From Candidatus Pullichristensenella avicola (GTDB lineage Bacteria > Bacillota > Clostridia > Christensenellales > Aristaeellaceae), in the NCBI GenBank assembly GCA_018711655.1, contig DVIA01000049.1:33172-97171 (forward strand): 64,000 nt of DNA. The letters are read 5' to 3'. Positions 35,589 through 44,728 of this stretch are shown in pieces (within the stretch, counting starts at the first letter, position 1; every line of letters begins with the position of its first letter). The notes below the pieces were generated by a model. It was not told where the DNA came from, ran no database searches, and was given only the letters and a program-made list of their open reading frames with translations. A program made the position numbers and the translations under genes.

Positions 35589-36479
35589 ATGCGCGACACG
35601 ACCGGCATCGTCTTTGACATCGAGGAATTTGCCGTTTACGACGGCCCGGGCATCCGCATGGCGGTGTTTTTGAAGGGCTGCCCGCTGCGCTGCGAGTGGT
35701 GTCACAACCCGGAGGGATTCAAGCCCCAGCCGGAGCGCACGGTGACCAAGAGCCTGTGCGTAAACTGCGGCGAGTGCATGAGGGCCTGTCCGCAGGCGGC
35801 GCAGGGCGTGCTCGCAGGCCCGCCGCCGCGGCCGACGCATTGCGCGGTTTGCGGAAAATGCGTGGCGGTGTGCCCGCGCCGCGCCATCCAGATCGCCGGA
35901 ACGCCCATGAAGGCCAGCGCGGTGGCCGCGCGCATTTTGCGCAACGCGCCCATTCTGCGCATGAACGACGGCGGCGTGACCTTCTCCGGCGGCGAGGCGC
36001 TTATGCAGCACGAATTTGTCGAGGACGTCTGCGACCATCTGCCGGACGTTCACAAGGCCATCGAGACCAGCGGCTACGCAAGCGAGGAAGTCTTTCTCTC
36101 CGTCGTAAGCCGGCTCGATCTTGTGATGATGGACATAAAACTGGTGGATGAAGCTGCGCACAGGCGCTATACGGGCGTCTCCAACGCGCAGATCCTCGCC
36201 AATCTTCGCGCGCTCATTCGCTCGGGAAAGCCTTTTCGCGCCCGCGTGCCGGTTATTCCCGGGGTGAACGATTCGCGCGAAAACCTCGAAGCCACGGCGC
36301 GTCTGGTGGCCGGGGCAAAGAATCTCGACCGGGTGGAACTTCTGCGCTACAACCGCTCGGCGGGCGCCAAGTACGGCCTGCTGGGCGAGGAGTACAATCC
36401 CAGCTTCGATACGGAGCGGGAGCCGAACATGGACCTGACGGTTTTCGAACAATACGGAATCAAGGCGGTGGCATTATGA
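35589..36479 (+). CDS. Glycyl-radical enzyme activating enzyme (radical SAM)
   Basis: The protein has 296 residues. The radical SAM motif is CPLRCEWC (about residues 29-36, CxxxCxxC), followed by a ferredoxin-like insert with two further clusters (CVNCGECMRACP and CAVCGKCVAVCP). VTFSGGEALMQ is the SAM-binding GGE motif. The two-extra-cluster form is typical of activases for diol-dehydratase-, CutC- and HPD-type enzymes rather than pyruvate formate-lyase itself. AAGGAGG precedes the ATG. Its stop overlaps the start of the next gene by four bases, so it should activate that enzyme. Confidence 0.93.
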   Translation: MRDTTGIVFDIEEFAVYDGPGIRMAVFLKGCPLRCEWCHNPEGFKPQPERTVTKSLCVNCGECMRACPQAAQGVLAGPPPRPTHCAVCGKCVAVCPRRAIQIAGTPMKASAVAARILRNAPILRMNDGGVTFSGGEALMQHEFVEDVCDHLPDVHKAIETSGYASEEVFLSVVSRLDLVMMDIKLVDEAAHRRYTGVSNAQILANLRALIRSGKPFRARVPVIPGVNDSRENLEATARLVAGAKNLDRVELLRYNRSAGAKYGLLGEEYNPSFDTEREPNMDLTVFEQYGIKAVAL

Positions 36480-38515
36480 CGGAGAGAATCAACACATTGC
36501 TTCATTGGATCGTCGAGGGCGAACACAAGGCCCTGCGCGCGCCCCTGGATGAGGAAACGCTGGGAAGTGTCCGCGCGCAGATCCAGCGCGAGGACCTGCC
36601 CCTGAGCAGGCGCGCGGCGCTGCGGCTCAAGCTGCTTTTGGAAAACGAGCGCATCCATGTGCGCGCGGATGAACGCATTCCCGGCATCCGCACCATTCCT
36701 GAATTTCCCGACATCTACGCCGAAGGCGAAAAGGAGCGCATTTTCGCCAGCCACTTCATCCACGAGCAGGGCCGCGTATGCAATATCTCCTCGGACTATG
36801 AAGGCGTATTGCGCGAGGGCCTGCTGCCCCGCCGCGCGCGCGCCGAACAGACGCTTCGCGAAGGCCGCGGCGACAGGGATTTTCTTGAGGCGGCCATCGA
36901 AACCATCGACGCAGTGATCGCCTTTGCCGACCGCTACGCCGAAGCGATGCCCGACGGCGAAGGTCTGAAAGACGCCATGCGCCACGGCGCGAAGGACTTT
37001 TTAAGCGCCCTGCGCATGCTGCGCATGCTGCACCTCGCCCTGTGGGCTTCGAACGTCTACCACAACACCGTGGGGCGCTTCGACCAGTACATGTGGCCTT
37101 ACCTCAAGGCCGATCTCGATCGCGGCATGACCCGCGAGGAGGCCCTGGAGCTTCTGGAGGAATTCTTCCTCGCTTTCAACCGCGACAGCGATCTCTACAC
37201 CGGCATGCAGCAGGGCGACAACGGCCAGAGCCTGATGCTGGGCGGCTGCGACCAGGACGGCAACGACGCCTTCAACGACCTGACCGCCCTCTGCCTCACC
37301 GCCAGCCTGGAACTGCGCCGCATCGACCCGAAGATCAACCTGCGCGTCAACAAAAACACGCCGCTGGAGGTCTACGAATACTGCACAAAGCTCACCAAAC
37401 AGGGCCTGGGCTTCCCGCAGTATGCCAACGACGATGTGGTCATTCCCGGCCTGATCAAGCTGGGCTACGATGCAAGGGACGCGCGCAATTACACCGTGGC
37501 CGCCTGCTGGGAATTCATCGTTCCCGGCGTGGGCATGGATATTCCCAACATCGGCGCCATGCCGCTGGCCGAAGTGGTGCGCGAGGCCTGTGAAAAGGGC
37601 CTTGAAGGCGCAAGGGATTTCGAGGCGTTCAAAGGCTGCGTTGCAGACGTTCTCAACCGCCGGGCAAGGGAGATCGCCGAGAGCTTGCGAAACATCTACC
37701 TCGAGCCGGCGCCGTGGCAGAGCGTGATGATGCGCGACTGTCTTACCACCGGCCGCGATATCAGCGAAGGCGCGAAATACAACAACTACGGCATTCACGG
37801 CACGGGCCTTGCCAACGCCGTGGACGCGCTGGCCGCGGTGCGCAAGTTCGTGTTCGAGGAAAAGAGCGTCAAGCCCGCGCAGCTGCTCAAGGACATGGAC
37901 GAGGATTTTGCCGAGGACGCCCAGCTTCTGCATACGCTGCGCACGCGCGCGCCGAAGATGGGCCGCGACGAGGAATGCGACGCATTGGCAGATTGGCTGC
38001 TGGAGGCCTTCGCCGCCTCGCTGAAAGGCCTTCGCAACGAACGCGGCGGCATTTTCCGCCCCGGCACCGGCTCGGCGATGTATTACCTCTGGCACGCGGA
38101 CAATCTGGGCGCGACCGCCGACGGCCGCCGCAAGGGCGAACGCCTGCCGGCGAACTTCTCCCCCGCGCTGATGCTCACCGACGCGGGCCCCATCTCGGTC
38201 ATTCGCGCTTTCGCCCGCCCCTCGTTGTTGGACGCCATCAACGGCGGCCCCCTGACCCTGGAGATGCACGACACCGTGTTCCGCAACGAAGAGGGCTCCA
38301 AAAAGGTGGCGCAACTGGTGCGCACGTTCATTCAACTGGGCGGACATCAGTTGCAGCTCAACGCCGTCGATCGCGATACGCTCATCGACGCGCAGAAGCA
38401 CCCGGAAAAGCACCGCCAACTCATCGTGCGCGTGTGGGGCTGGAGCGGCCACTTCGTGCAGTTGGACAGGACGTATCAGGATCAGATCATTTCCAGAACC
38501 GCCTACAGCGTCTAG
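36476..38515 (+). CDS. Glycyl radical enzyme of unknown substrate
   Basis: The protein has 679 residues, shorter than known members (about 750-850). The ten-stranded barrel region includes the active-site loop with Cys344 in AACWEF, where the common dehydratase pattern is GCVE; the general base position Glu346 is kept. The C-terminal glycyl loop reads RVWGWSG with Gly655 as the likely radical site, against RVxGYS in most relatives, followed by QDQIISRT. Anaerobic chemistry such as water elimination or C-C/C-S cleavage is expected. The neighbouring isomerase, kinase and LacI genes suggest a sugar or sugar derivative, but this is inference. It does not match pyruvate formate-lyase (no Cys-Cys pair). 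Confidence 0.88.
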   Translation: MTERINTLLHWIVEGEHKALRAPLDEETLGSVRAQIQREDLPLSRRAALRLKLLLENERIHVRADERIPGIRTIPEFPDIYAEGEKERIFASHFIHEQGRVCNISSDYEGVLREGLLPRRARAEQTLREGRGDRDFLEAAIETIDAVIAFADRYAEAMPDGEGLKDAMRHGAKDFLSALRMLRMLHLALWASNVYHNTVGRFDQYMWPYLKADLDRGMTREEALELLEEFFLAFNRDSDLYTGMQQGDNGQSLMLGGCDQDGNDAFNDLTALCLTASLELRRIDPKINLRVNKNTPLEVYEYCTKLTKQGLGFPQYANDDVVIPGLIKLGYDARDARNYTVAACWEFIVPGVGMDIPNIGAMPLAEVVREACEKGLEGARDFEAFKGCVADVLNRRAREIAESLRNIYLEPAPWQSVMMRDCLTTGRDISEGAKYNNYGIHGTGLANAVDALAAVRKFVFEEKSVKPAQLLKDMDEDFAEDAQLLHTLRTRAPKMGRDEECDALADWLLEAFAASLKGLRNERGGIFRPGTGSAMYYLWHADNLGATADGRRKGERLPANFSPALMLTDAGPISVIRAFARPSLLDAINGGPLTLEMHDTVFRNEEGSKKVAQLVRTFIQLGGHQLQLNAVDRDTLIDAQKHPEKHRQLIVRVWGWSGHFVQLDRTYQDQIISRTAYSV

Positions 38516-38567
38516 AAATTCGGGCGCGGCCTTGCGCCGCGCCTTTGGAAACAATGGGGGGATGCGC

Positions 38568-39287
38568 ATGGAATCGCGCCTTTTCGCCGATCGGCCGGGG
38601 CCTGTGGAGACGCTGCGCGTCGCCTACCGCCACCGGCGCACGTTCACTGTGGAAACGACCGGCGGCGGCTTGTGTTATACATGGGCGTACATGGAGACGC
38701 TCGAGATCGACCGCGCGGCGCAGACCGTCGCCCTGCGCAGGCGGTGGAACGAGAACGTGGAGGCGATCGCGCAGTATCGCATCGTCGGCGGCGTCTCTCC
38801 CCTGCTGGACGCATGCGCCCGGTATTTCGCAGAGTGGACGGCCGCCGAAACGGCGGGAAACGCCGCGCGCGAATGCGAAGTCGATATCCTTTATCAGAGC
38901 GGCGCGCGCAGGGCCTGGCGCGTCCCCTATGCGCGCGCCGCGCTGCCCGAGGCCTGGGAGGATTTTCTCGACGGCGTGCGCGCGCTCATCGCCCCCTATG
39001 GCGCGTGCGAACTGTTCGATCCCGATCTGCGCGCCCGCGGCACGCGCAGGGGCGAGTACATCTATTGCAGCGTCTCCTTTCAGCCCGATGGACAGACCTA
39101 CTACTACCGCACAGACGACGACACGCTGCGCCCCGGCGACTGGGTGATCGTCCCGGCGGGCGCGCAAAACCGCGAGACGCGCGTGCGCGTGGAGGAAGTG
39201 GAATACTTTCGCGAGGACGAACTGCCCATGCCCCTGGAGCGCGTCAAGCGCGTGCTGCGCCGCTGTGAAAAGCGGAAGAGCCCTTGA
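38568..39287 (+). CDS. Protein of unknown function with C-terminal PriA-like beta domain
   Basis: The protein has 239 residues from the ATG at 38568, where GGGGGG lies 6-11 bases upstream; ATG 38562 is an alternative. It has no signal or membrane segment. The first 150 residues are unrecognised. The final 75 residues (VSFQPDGQTYYYRTDD, then RPGDWVIVPAGAQNRETRVRVEEVEYF and PLERVKRVLRR) form a short beta-barrel-like motif seen appended to many Firmicutes proteins and resembling the N-terminal 3'-end-binding domain of PriA. It follows the glycyl radical enzyme by 50 bases. Confidence 0.6.
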   Translation: MESRLFADRPGPVETLRVAYRHRRTFTVETTGGGLCYTWAYMETLEIDRAAQTVALRRRWNENVEAIAQYRIVGGVSPLLDACARYFAEWTAAETAGNAARECEVDILYQSGARRAWRVPYARAALPEAWEDFLDGVRALIAPYGACELFDPDLRARGTRRGEYIYCSVSFQPDGQTYYYRTDDDTLRPGDWVIVPAGAQNRETRVRVEEVEYFREDELPMPLERVKRVLRRCEKRKSP

Positions 39288-39296
39288 ATCCCGCCC

Positions 39297-39325
39297 TTGC
39301 GTTTCCCCCGAAAACGTGCTACAAT
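39297..39325 (+). promoter_or_regulatory. Sigma-A promoter of greA
   Basis: TTGCGT at 39297-39302 and TACAAT at 39320-39325 with a 17-base spacer; the start codon is 30 bases downstream. Confidence 0.65.
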
Positions 39326-39355
39326 AGCGCCCGGACGCGGAAAGGAGGATGCGCC

Positions 39356-39856
39356 ATGTACGATGAACTGACCGAGGTCGATATCCGCAAAATGCAGGAG
39401 GAAATCCACTATCGCACCACGGTGTTGCGCCCGAAGATCATGGAGGACGTCAAGACCGCGCGCGCCTTCGGCGATCTCAGCGAGAATTACGAATACAAGG
39501 CCGCCAAACAGGAACAGCGGCGCTGCGACAGCCGTTTGCGCTACCTGAAGCGCATGGTGGCAACGGCCAGGGTCATTTCCGCCGATAGCCCCGCAGACGT
39601 GGCGGGCCTTTTTGACAGGGTGACCATCCGCTACCCCGAGGACGGCGAGACCGAGACCATCCGCCTGGTGACGACGCTCCGGCAGGACGCCCTCAAGGGC
39701 CTCATCAGCAAGGAGTCGCCTCTGGGCAAGGCGATCATGGGCCGCAGAGTGGGCCAGCAGGCCTGGGTGGACGCGGAAACGGGCCGCTACTGCGTGGAGA
39801 TCGTTTCCATCGAAAAGGGCAAGGACGACGAGAGCCTGCCCATCAGCAGTTTTTAA
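39356..39856 (+). CDS. greA: Transcript cleavage factor GreA
   Basis: The protein has 166 residues. The N-terminal coiled coil contains ARAFGDLSENYEYKAAKQEQ with the acidic tip (DLSEN near residue 40) that enters the RNA polymerase secondary channel, and the C-terminal FKBP-like domain has ISKESPLGKAIMGRRVGQQ. The ATG at 39356 follows AAAGGAGG. The protein rescues backtracked RNA polymerase. Confidence 0.93.
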   Translation: MYDELTEVDIRKMQEEIHYRTTVLRPKIMEDVKTARAFGDLSENYEYKAAKQEQRRCDSRLRYLKRMVATARVISADSPADVAGLFDRVTIRYPEDGETETIRLVTTLRQDALKGLISKESPLGKAIMGRRVGQQAWVDAETGRYCVEIVSIEKGKDDESLPISSF

Positions 39857-39873
39857 CAGCGCCGCCCGCAAAG

Positions 39874-39903
39874 GCCGCCGGAGAAGCCTCCGGCGGCTTT
39901 TGT
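39874..39903 (+). terminator. Intrinsic terminator of greA
   Basis: GCCGCCGGAG pairs with CTCCGGCGGC (short loop) and is followed by TTTTGT. Confidence 0.85.
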
Positions 39904-40245
39904 ATTGCGCGCGTCCAGTGAACGCTTCCCGGAAACAGCGCGCCCATTCCGCGCCTTGCCGCACCACGGACATCAGCCTTGCACAGGCGGAAAGCCGGAA
40001 CCGCGGAACTGGGCCAGTCGCTGCTTCGGCCTGCGTGCGGCGCATTGCCCGCCAAAGCCGGCGCGGGAATCAAACGGCGCGCCACGGGAATCGCGCCGCT
40101 CTTGCCGGGCGTCTGCGTCCCGCGTTTCCGTCGCCTCCCTTCATGCGCCTCGCGCCTTTGTGCAGGCTTTACAATCGCCGCTTTCCGTTCCCGGGCCGCG
40201 GTCTTTCTCCCGCTTCTGTGAAACGCCATATTCTGCGTTTTCACT
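39904..40245. other. Gene-free GC-rich interval
   Basis: Between the greA terminator and the promoter at 40246 there is about 340 bases without a convincing gene. Short related pieces such as CACGGGAATCGCGCC and GCGCGGGAATC hint at degenerate repeats, but no regular period is visible. Confidence 0.5.
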
Positions 40246-40273
40246 TTGCAAACGCCGCGGAATCTGGTATAAT
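40246..40273 (+). promoter_or_regulatory. Promoter of the DUF624-like gene
   Basis: TTGCAA at 40246-40251 and TATAAT at 40268-40273 with a 16-base spacer, 44 bases before the start codon. Confidence 0.65.
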
Positions 40274-40316
40274 ATAAGGAACATCGGCCGTCGGCCGACG
40301 GAATTGGAGGCAATCT

Positions 40317-41255
40317 ATGGCGACTCTGAAAGATCTTTTCGGCGCGGGCCGTTTTAACCGCGCCCCCAAGCGCGATTTCCGGCGCGACGACCTGCCGGAC
40401 ACGCGCGTCAAACTCTTCTGGGACGCTCTGCGCATACGCTGGAGCGCCATGGTGGGGCTGAACCTGCTGTATTTGTTGTTTTGGCTGCCGGCCATTCTCT
40501 GGACGGGCGTAAACCTTTTGTCGATGCAGCAGTTGCTCGTCACCGCGACCGAGGGGACGGATCTGTCCGCGCAGCTTTCCGGGCTGATGTTCACCTTTTT
40601 GCTGATCCTCTGGCCGCTGATGGCGCTGACCGGCCCTTTTACCGCCGGCGCGAGCTACGTTTCGCGCAACTGGGCGCGCGGCGAACACAGCTTTGTTGCC
40701 AGCGATTTTTTTGAACATGCGCGCAAAAACTGGAAGCAGGCGTTGGTCGTTTCCACCATTACGGGAGCAATTCCGCTTCTTACATATCTTCTGTGGCGCT
40801 TTTACGGGCAACTTGCCCAGGACGTCAGCGGATTGTTCCTGTTGCCGGAAATCGTGGTGTTCATCGTCGCGATCGTCTGGCTGCTGATGCTCGAAGCGGT
40901 CTATATGCTGATGGTCACCTACCGCCTGACGCTGCGCCAGTTGCTGGGCAACGCCGTGCGCCTGGCGCTGGGGCGGCTGCCGCTGTTTGCGGGCATCCGG
41001 GCGCTGACGCTGCTGTTGCCCGCGGCGATGCTTTTGACGTTTTTGTTCAACACCGGCGAGGCAACGTTCCTTCTCACCGTCGGCGGCTTTTTCTACATGG
41101 TGTTCGGCCTGGCGCTGAACCGGCTGCTGTACGCCTCGCTCGCCAACGCCGTATGCGAGCGGTTTATCAACCCCCAAATCGGCGCGCCGGTGAACATCGG
41201 CATGCGTTCGCAGACGCCTCCTGCGGATGAGGACAGCCTGGAGGGCGCGCGTTGA
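40317..41255 (+). CDS. DUF624 (YesL-like) membrane protein
   Basis: The protein has 312 residues with about six membrane helices (near 48-68, 88-112, 140-160, 178-202, 222-245, 252-275). A conserved loop GPFTAGASYVSRNWARGEHSFVASDFF near residue 103 matches the YesL/DUF624 family. Members often sit beside sugar ABC transporters, but here no transporter is adjacent. GGAGGCAATCT precedes the ATG. Function is unknown. Confidence 0.8.
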   Translation: MATLKDLFGAGRFNRAPKRDFRRDDLPDTRVKLFWDALRIRWSAMVGLNLLYLLFWLPAILWTGVNLLSMQQLLVTATEGTDLSAQLSGLMFTFLLILWPLMALTGPFTAGASYVSRNWARGEHSFVASDFFEHARKNWKQALVVSTITGAIPLLTYLLWRFYGQLAQDVSGLFLLPEIVVFIVAIVWLLMLEAVYMLMVTYRLTLRQLLGNAVRLALGRLPLFAGIRALTLLLPAAMLLTFLFNTGEATFLLTVGGFFYMVFGLALNRLLYASLANAVCERFINPQIGAPVNIGMRSQTPPADEDSLEGAR

Positions 41256-41386
41256 GCGTCCGCGCAGGGAGGCGTCCGGCCAACGGCACAGGCGCATGAA
41301 AAATGCGGCGAAACCGCCGCGCGCGAAGGCTTTTGCGTTCGTGTTGGAGCCCCCTGCCCGTCGTCTCCATCTCGCCGCGCATTTGG

Positions 41387-41415
41387 TTGACAGCGGCGCG
41401 CATCTCCGCTATAAT
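41387..41415 (+). promoter_or_regulatory. Sigma-A promoter of the degV-family gene
   Basis: TTGACA at 41387-41392 and TATAAT at 41410-41415, both perfect consensus, with a 17-base spacer. This is the strongest promoter match in the window. Confidence 0.85.
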
Positions 41416-41470
41416 GGTGCGTGGCCCATGCGGTTCGGCATTTCCATACCAAGGAAGCGAGGTACAGCGC

Positions 41471-42340
41471 ATGCCCTATCAGATTTTCAGCGACGCGACA
41501 GCCGACGCCTGTCCGTCCTTAATGGCGGGGCTTCCGCCGGTCGTCATCATTCCCATGGAAGTCACGCTCGGCGACGAATCCTACACTTACGGGCCCGGCG
41601 GCAATCTTACCGTCGAGCAGTTTTACGCCGCGCAGCGCGCCGGCAAATTCGCCACCACATCGCAGATCAATCCTCTGGTTTACCGCAAGGCGTTCGAAAA
41701 AAGCCTGAAAGCCGGGCTGGACGTGCTCTATCTCGGCTTTTCCTCCGGCCTGTCCGGAACCATTGAGCGGGCGCGTCAGTGCATGCGCGAACTGGCGGCG
41801 GAGTACCCGCAGCGCAAGCTTCTGTGCGTGGATACGCTGTGCGCCTCCGCGGGCGAGGGCTTCCTCGTCTGCGAAGCCCTGCGCAGGCAGGCGGACGGCA
41901 TGTGCTTCGAAGAACTGGCCGCCTGGGTAAAGGAAAACCGTCTGCGCGTATGCCACTGGTTCACGGTGGACACGTTCGACCATCTGCGCCACGGCGGGCG
42001 CGTTTCCGGCGCGGCGGCGATGATCGGCACGGCGCTGCAGATCAAGCCCCTTCTGCATGTGGACGACACGGGGCATCTGCAGGTGATGGGCAAGCCGCGC
42101 GGCCGCCGCAAAGCCATCGAAACCAAGCTCTCGTTCATGCGCCAGGGCTGGCGGCCGGATCTTGGCAAAACCGTGCTGGTCTGCCACGGAGACTGTCCTG
42201 CGGACGCGCAGCTTCTCAAGGAAGTCGTGCTCGCCGCCTTCCCCGAGGCGGACATTCACATCGTTCCCATCGGCCCCATCATCGGCGCGCATACCGGGCC
42301 GGGCATGCTGGCGATCATCTACTGGGGCGACAATCGCTGA
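41471..42340 (+). CDS. DegV-family fatty-acid-binding protein
   Basis: The protein has 289 residues. It shows the DegV pattern: an N-terminal DATAD motif, TTSQINP near residue 63, YLGFSSGLSGT near 90, TVDTFDHLRHGGRVSG near 165, and a C-terminal IGAHTGPGMLAIIYWG. Such proteins bind one fatty acid between two domains and can deliver it to fatty acid kinase FakA. No fakA lies in the window. The ATG at 41471 follows GGAAGCGAGG. Confidence 0.93.
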   Translation: MPYQIFSDATADACPSLMAGLPPVVIIPMEVTLGDESYTYGPGGNLTVEQFYAAQRAGKFATTSQINPLVYRKAFEKSLKAGLDVLYLGFSSGLSGTIERARQCMRELAAEYPQRKLLCVDTLCASAGEGFLVCEALRRQADGMCFEELAAWVKENRLRVCHWFTVDTFDHLRHGGRVSGAAAMIGTALQIKPLLHVDDTGHLQVMGKPRGRRKAIETKLSFMRQGWRPDLGKTVLVCHGDCPADAQLLKEVVLAAFPEADIHIVPIGPIIGAHTGPGMLAIIYWGDNR

Positions 42341-42347
42341 CATACGC

Positions 42348-42392
42348 AAAACGCGCCGCCGCGGACAAGCACGTTCCGCGGCGGCGCGTTTT
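42348..42392. terminator. Bidirectional terminator between degV-family and lysR genes
   Basis: A perfect 15-bp stem (42351-42365 with 42375-42389) with a 9-base loop is flanked by AAA and TTTTTT. It serves the convergent genes on both sides. Confidence 0.9.
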
Positions 42393-43283
42393 TTAACCGA
42401 TGCGGCGGTCGTATTCGCTTTTGAGTTCCCGCAGCAGCTGCGGATGCGCAAAATCCTGTGGGAATACGAGGCTCAACTGGCGAACCATGCGGCAGTTTTC
42501 CAGCGGCACCACGGCAAGTTTGCCGCTTTTTTCCTCCTCGCGGCAGACGTTGTGGCTGATGACAGACACGCCCAGACCGCTGGCGACGACCTCCTTGATG
42601 GCGGAAACGCTGTCGATCTCCATCACGACGCGATAGTCCTGCACCGTGCGGCCATGGCTGAGCAGATAGCCCTCAAAAAGATCGCGCGTGCCCGTGCCGC
42701 GCGGGCGCAGCACCAGTTTTTCCTGCGCCAGCGCGTCCAGCGTCACGCTGGCGCGGGCGGCAAAGGGATGTTGCGGCGAAACGATCAGGCACAGATAATC
42801 TGTGCCAAGCAGAATGGAATCGTAGCGGTCCCCGGGCATGACGCCGTCGATGATTGCAAAGTCCAATTCATAAAACCGCAGCATGGTATCAATATTTTTT
42901 ATCGTATTGCGCACCACCTCGACGCACAGGTTGGGATGGGCGTTGAGGTATGCGGCCAGCACCTGGGGCGCCAGCAGGTCGCTGGCCGTCGGCGTGATGC
43001 CAATGGTCAGGCGCTGGATCTGTTCAAGGGAATCGCGCAGCGCCTGGCGCGCCTGTTCGGCGACGGCCGCCGCGCGATGGGCGTATTTGAGCAGCAGCGC
43101 GCCATCGGCCGTCGGCTTGAGGTCGCGGCCGGCCCTGACGAAGATCTGAATGCCGTATTCCTCCTCCAACATCCGCACATGATGGCTGACCGCCGGCTGC
43201 GTCAATGAAAGCGTCTGCGCCGTGCGCGTGTAGGAGCCGAGTTCCTCCAATTTCAGGAGCGTATAAATCTTCGGATCGAGCAT
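42393..43283 (-). CDS. LysR-family transcriptional regulator
   Basis: The protein has 296 residues. The HTH is at about residues 10-55 (SYTRTAQTLSLTQPAVSHHVRMLEEEYG), followed by the type 2 periplasmic-binding effector domain (about 88-290). The start at 43283 follows TTGGAGGC; the frame extends 16 codons further without a good site. It diverges from the CPA2 antiporter gene with about 140 bases between starts, so the antiporter is the likely target. Confidence 0.92.
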   Translation of the reverse strand: MLDPKIYTLLKLEELGSYTRTAQTLSLTQPAVSHHVRMLEEEYGIQIFVRAGRDLKPTADGALLLKYAHRAAAVAEQARQALRDSLEQIQRLTIGITPTASDLLAPQVLAAYLNAHPNLCVEVVRNTIKNIDTMLRFYELDFAIIDGVMPGDRYDSILLGTDYLCLIVSPQHPFAARASVTLDALAQEKLVLRPRGTGTRDLFEGYLLSHGRTVQDYRVVMEIDSVSAIKEVVASGLGVSVISHNVCREEEKSGKLAVVPLENCRMVRQLSLVFPQDFAHPQLLRELKSEYDRRIG

Positions 43284-43420
43284 GATCTGCGCCTCCAAAA
43301 CCGAATCATTCAAAAAATTGATGGCCTGCATAAAAACATTGATTTGATTTTATCACGTTTTCGGGATAGAATCAAGCCATCCAGGCGGACGCAAACCCGG
43401 ATGGAAAGGTGGAATGGCGT

Positions 43421-44728
43421 ATGGCGCTTGCCGCGCATATCAATTCAACTTCGCTGGTCATCCTCGAACTGGCGACGATGCTTTTTTCGGCCTTTGCTCT
43501 CAGCCGCGTGACAAAACGGCTGCGCCTTCCGAACGTCACCGGTTATCTGTTGGCGGGCATCCTTATCGGCCCGTACGGGCTGAAATGGATCGACGCCTCC
43601 ATGGCGGAAAGCATGTCCTTTGTCACCGACATAGCGCTGTCGTTCATTGCCTTTGGCGTGGGCAAGTACTTCAGGCGCGAGGCGCTTCAAGGCTGCGGGG
43701 CGCGCATTGCGGTGATCACCCTGCTGGAAGCCCTGGGCGCGGCGGCGGCAATTTCAGCGACGATGCTGCTCGTCTTTCGGCTGCCGCTGTCGTTTTCGCT
43801 GCTGTTGGGGTCCATCGGCGCGGCGACCGCGCCGGCATCGACGCTGATGACCATCCGACAGTACAAGGCCCGGGGCCGTTTTGTCGATACGGTTTTGCAG
43901 GTGGTGGCGCTGGATGACGCCGCGGCGCTCATGGCCTTCAGCGTCTGCGCGACCGTCAGCCAGATTGCGGAATCCGCAGGCGTGCCGGACGCCGCCAGCA
44001 TCCTTTTGCCCATCGCCTACAACATCGCCGCGGTGGCGCTGGGCGTGGGCATGGCTTTTCTGCTCAAGTGGGCCGCAGGGCGCGTGACTTCCCGCTACAA
44101 CCGTCTGCTGCTGGTGATCATTCTGCTTTTGACGCTGGCCGGGCTGTGCGCGGCCGTGGACATCTCGCCCCTGCTGGCCTGTATGGCGCTGGGCACGGTG
44201 CACGCCAACATTTCCAAGAAGGGCGAAGCGCTTTTTAAAACGGTGGATCGCTTCTCGCCGCCGGTATTGACATTCTTTTTCGTTCTTTCCGGCCTGCGAC
44301 TGGACGTACCGGCGCTGGCCACGGCCGGCATCATCGGCGTGACGTATTTCTTCGTGCGCATTTTGGGCAAGTATGCGGGCGCGGCGGCGGGCGCGGCGCT
44401 GACGCACGACGATCCCGCCGTGCGCAGGTACCTGGGGCTGGCGTTGACGCCGCAGGCCGGCGTGTCCATCGGCCTGGCGGCGCTGGGGCAGCGCATGCTC
44501 TCGCCGGAATTGGGAAATCTGCTTTCCACCATCGTGGTTTCCTCGGCCGTGCTTTACGAACTCGTCGGGCCAGCGCTGGCGAAGCTGTCGTTGCATCTCG
44601 CCGGCGCGCTGCAACCGGCGGCGCAGACCGCTTCGGGCGGAGACAGGGCGGACGGCGCCGCAGGCGACGTTCCCTCTGACGCTGCGCTCAACGCCGCGCC
44701 GGCGGGCGCGGACAAGGCGCGTCCCTGA
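43421..44728 (+). CDS. CPA2-family cation:proton antiporter
   Basis: The protein has 435 residues with about 12-13 membrane helices. PNVTGYLLAGILIGPYGL near residue 35 and the GAATAPASTLMTIRQY and VVALDDAAALMAF stretches (about 138-175) hold the conserved ion-site region, here with DD at about 168-169. FFVLSGLRLD and GLALTPQAGVSIGLAALG lie in the second repeat. It probably exchanges Na+ or K+ for protons. The C-terminal 40 residues are Ala/Gly/Asp-rich and disordered; there is no regulatory TrkA domain. The ATG at 43421 follows AAAGGTGG. Confidence 0.9.
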   Translation: MALAAHINSTSLVILELATMLFSAFALSRVTKRLRLPNVTGYLLAGILIGPYGLKWIDASMAESMSFVTDIALSFIAFGVGKYFRREALQGCGARIAVITLLEALGAAAAISATMLLVFRLPLSFSLLLGSIGAATAPASTLMTIRQYKARGRFVDTVLQVVALDDAAALMAFSVCATVSQIAESAGVPDAASILLPIAYNIAAVALGVGMAFLLKWAAGRVTSRYNRLLLVIILLLTLAGLCAAVDISPLLACMALGTVHANISKKGEALFKTVDRFSPPVLTFFFVLSGLRLDVPALATAGIIGVTYFFVRILGKYAGAAAGAALTHDDPAVRRYLGLALTPQAGVSIGLAALGQRMLSPELGNLLSTIVVSSAVLYELVGPALAKLSLHLAGALQPAAQTASGGDRADGAAGDVPSDAALNAAPAGADKARP

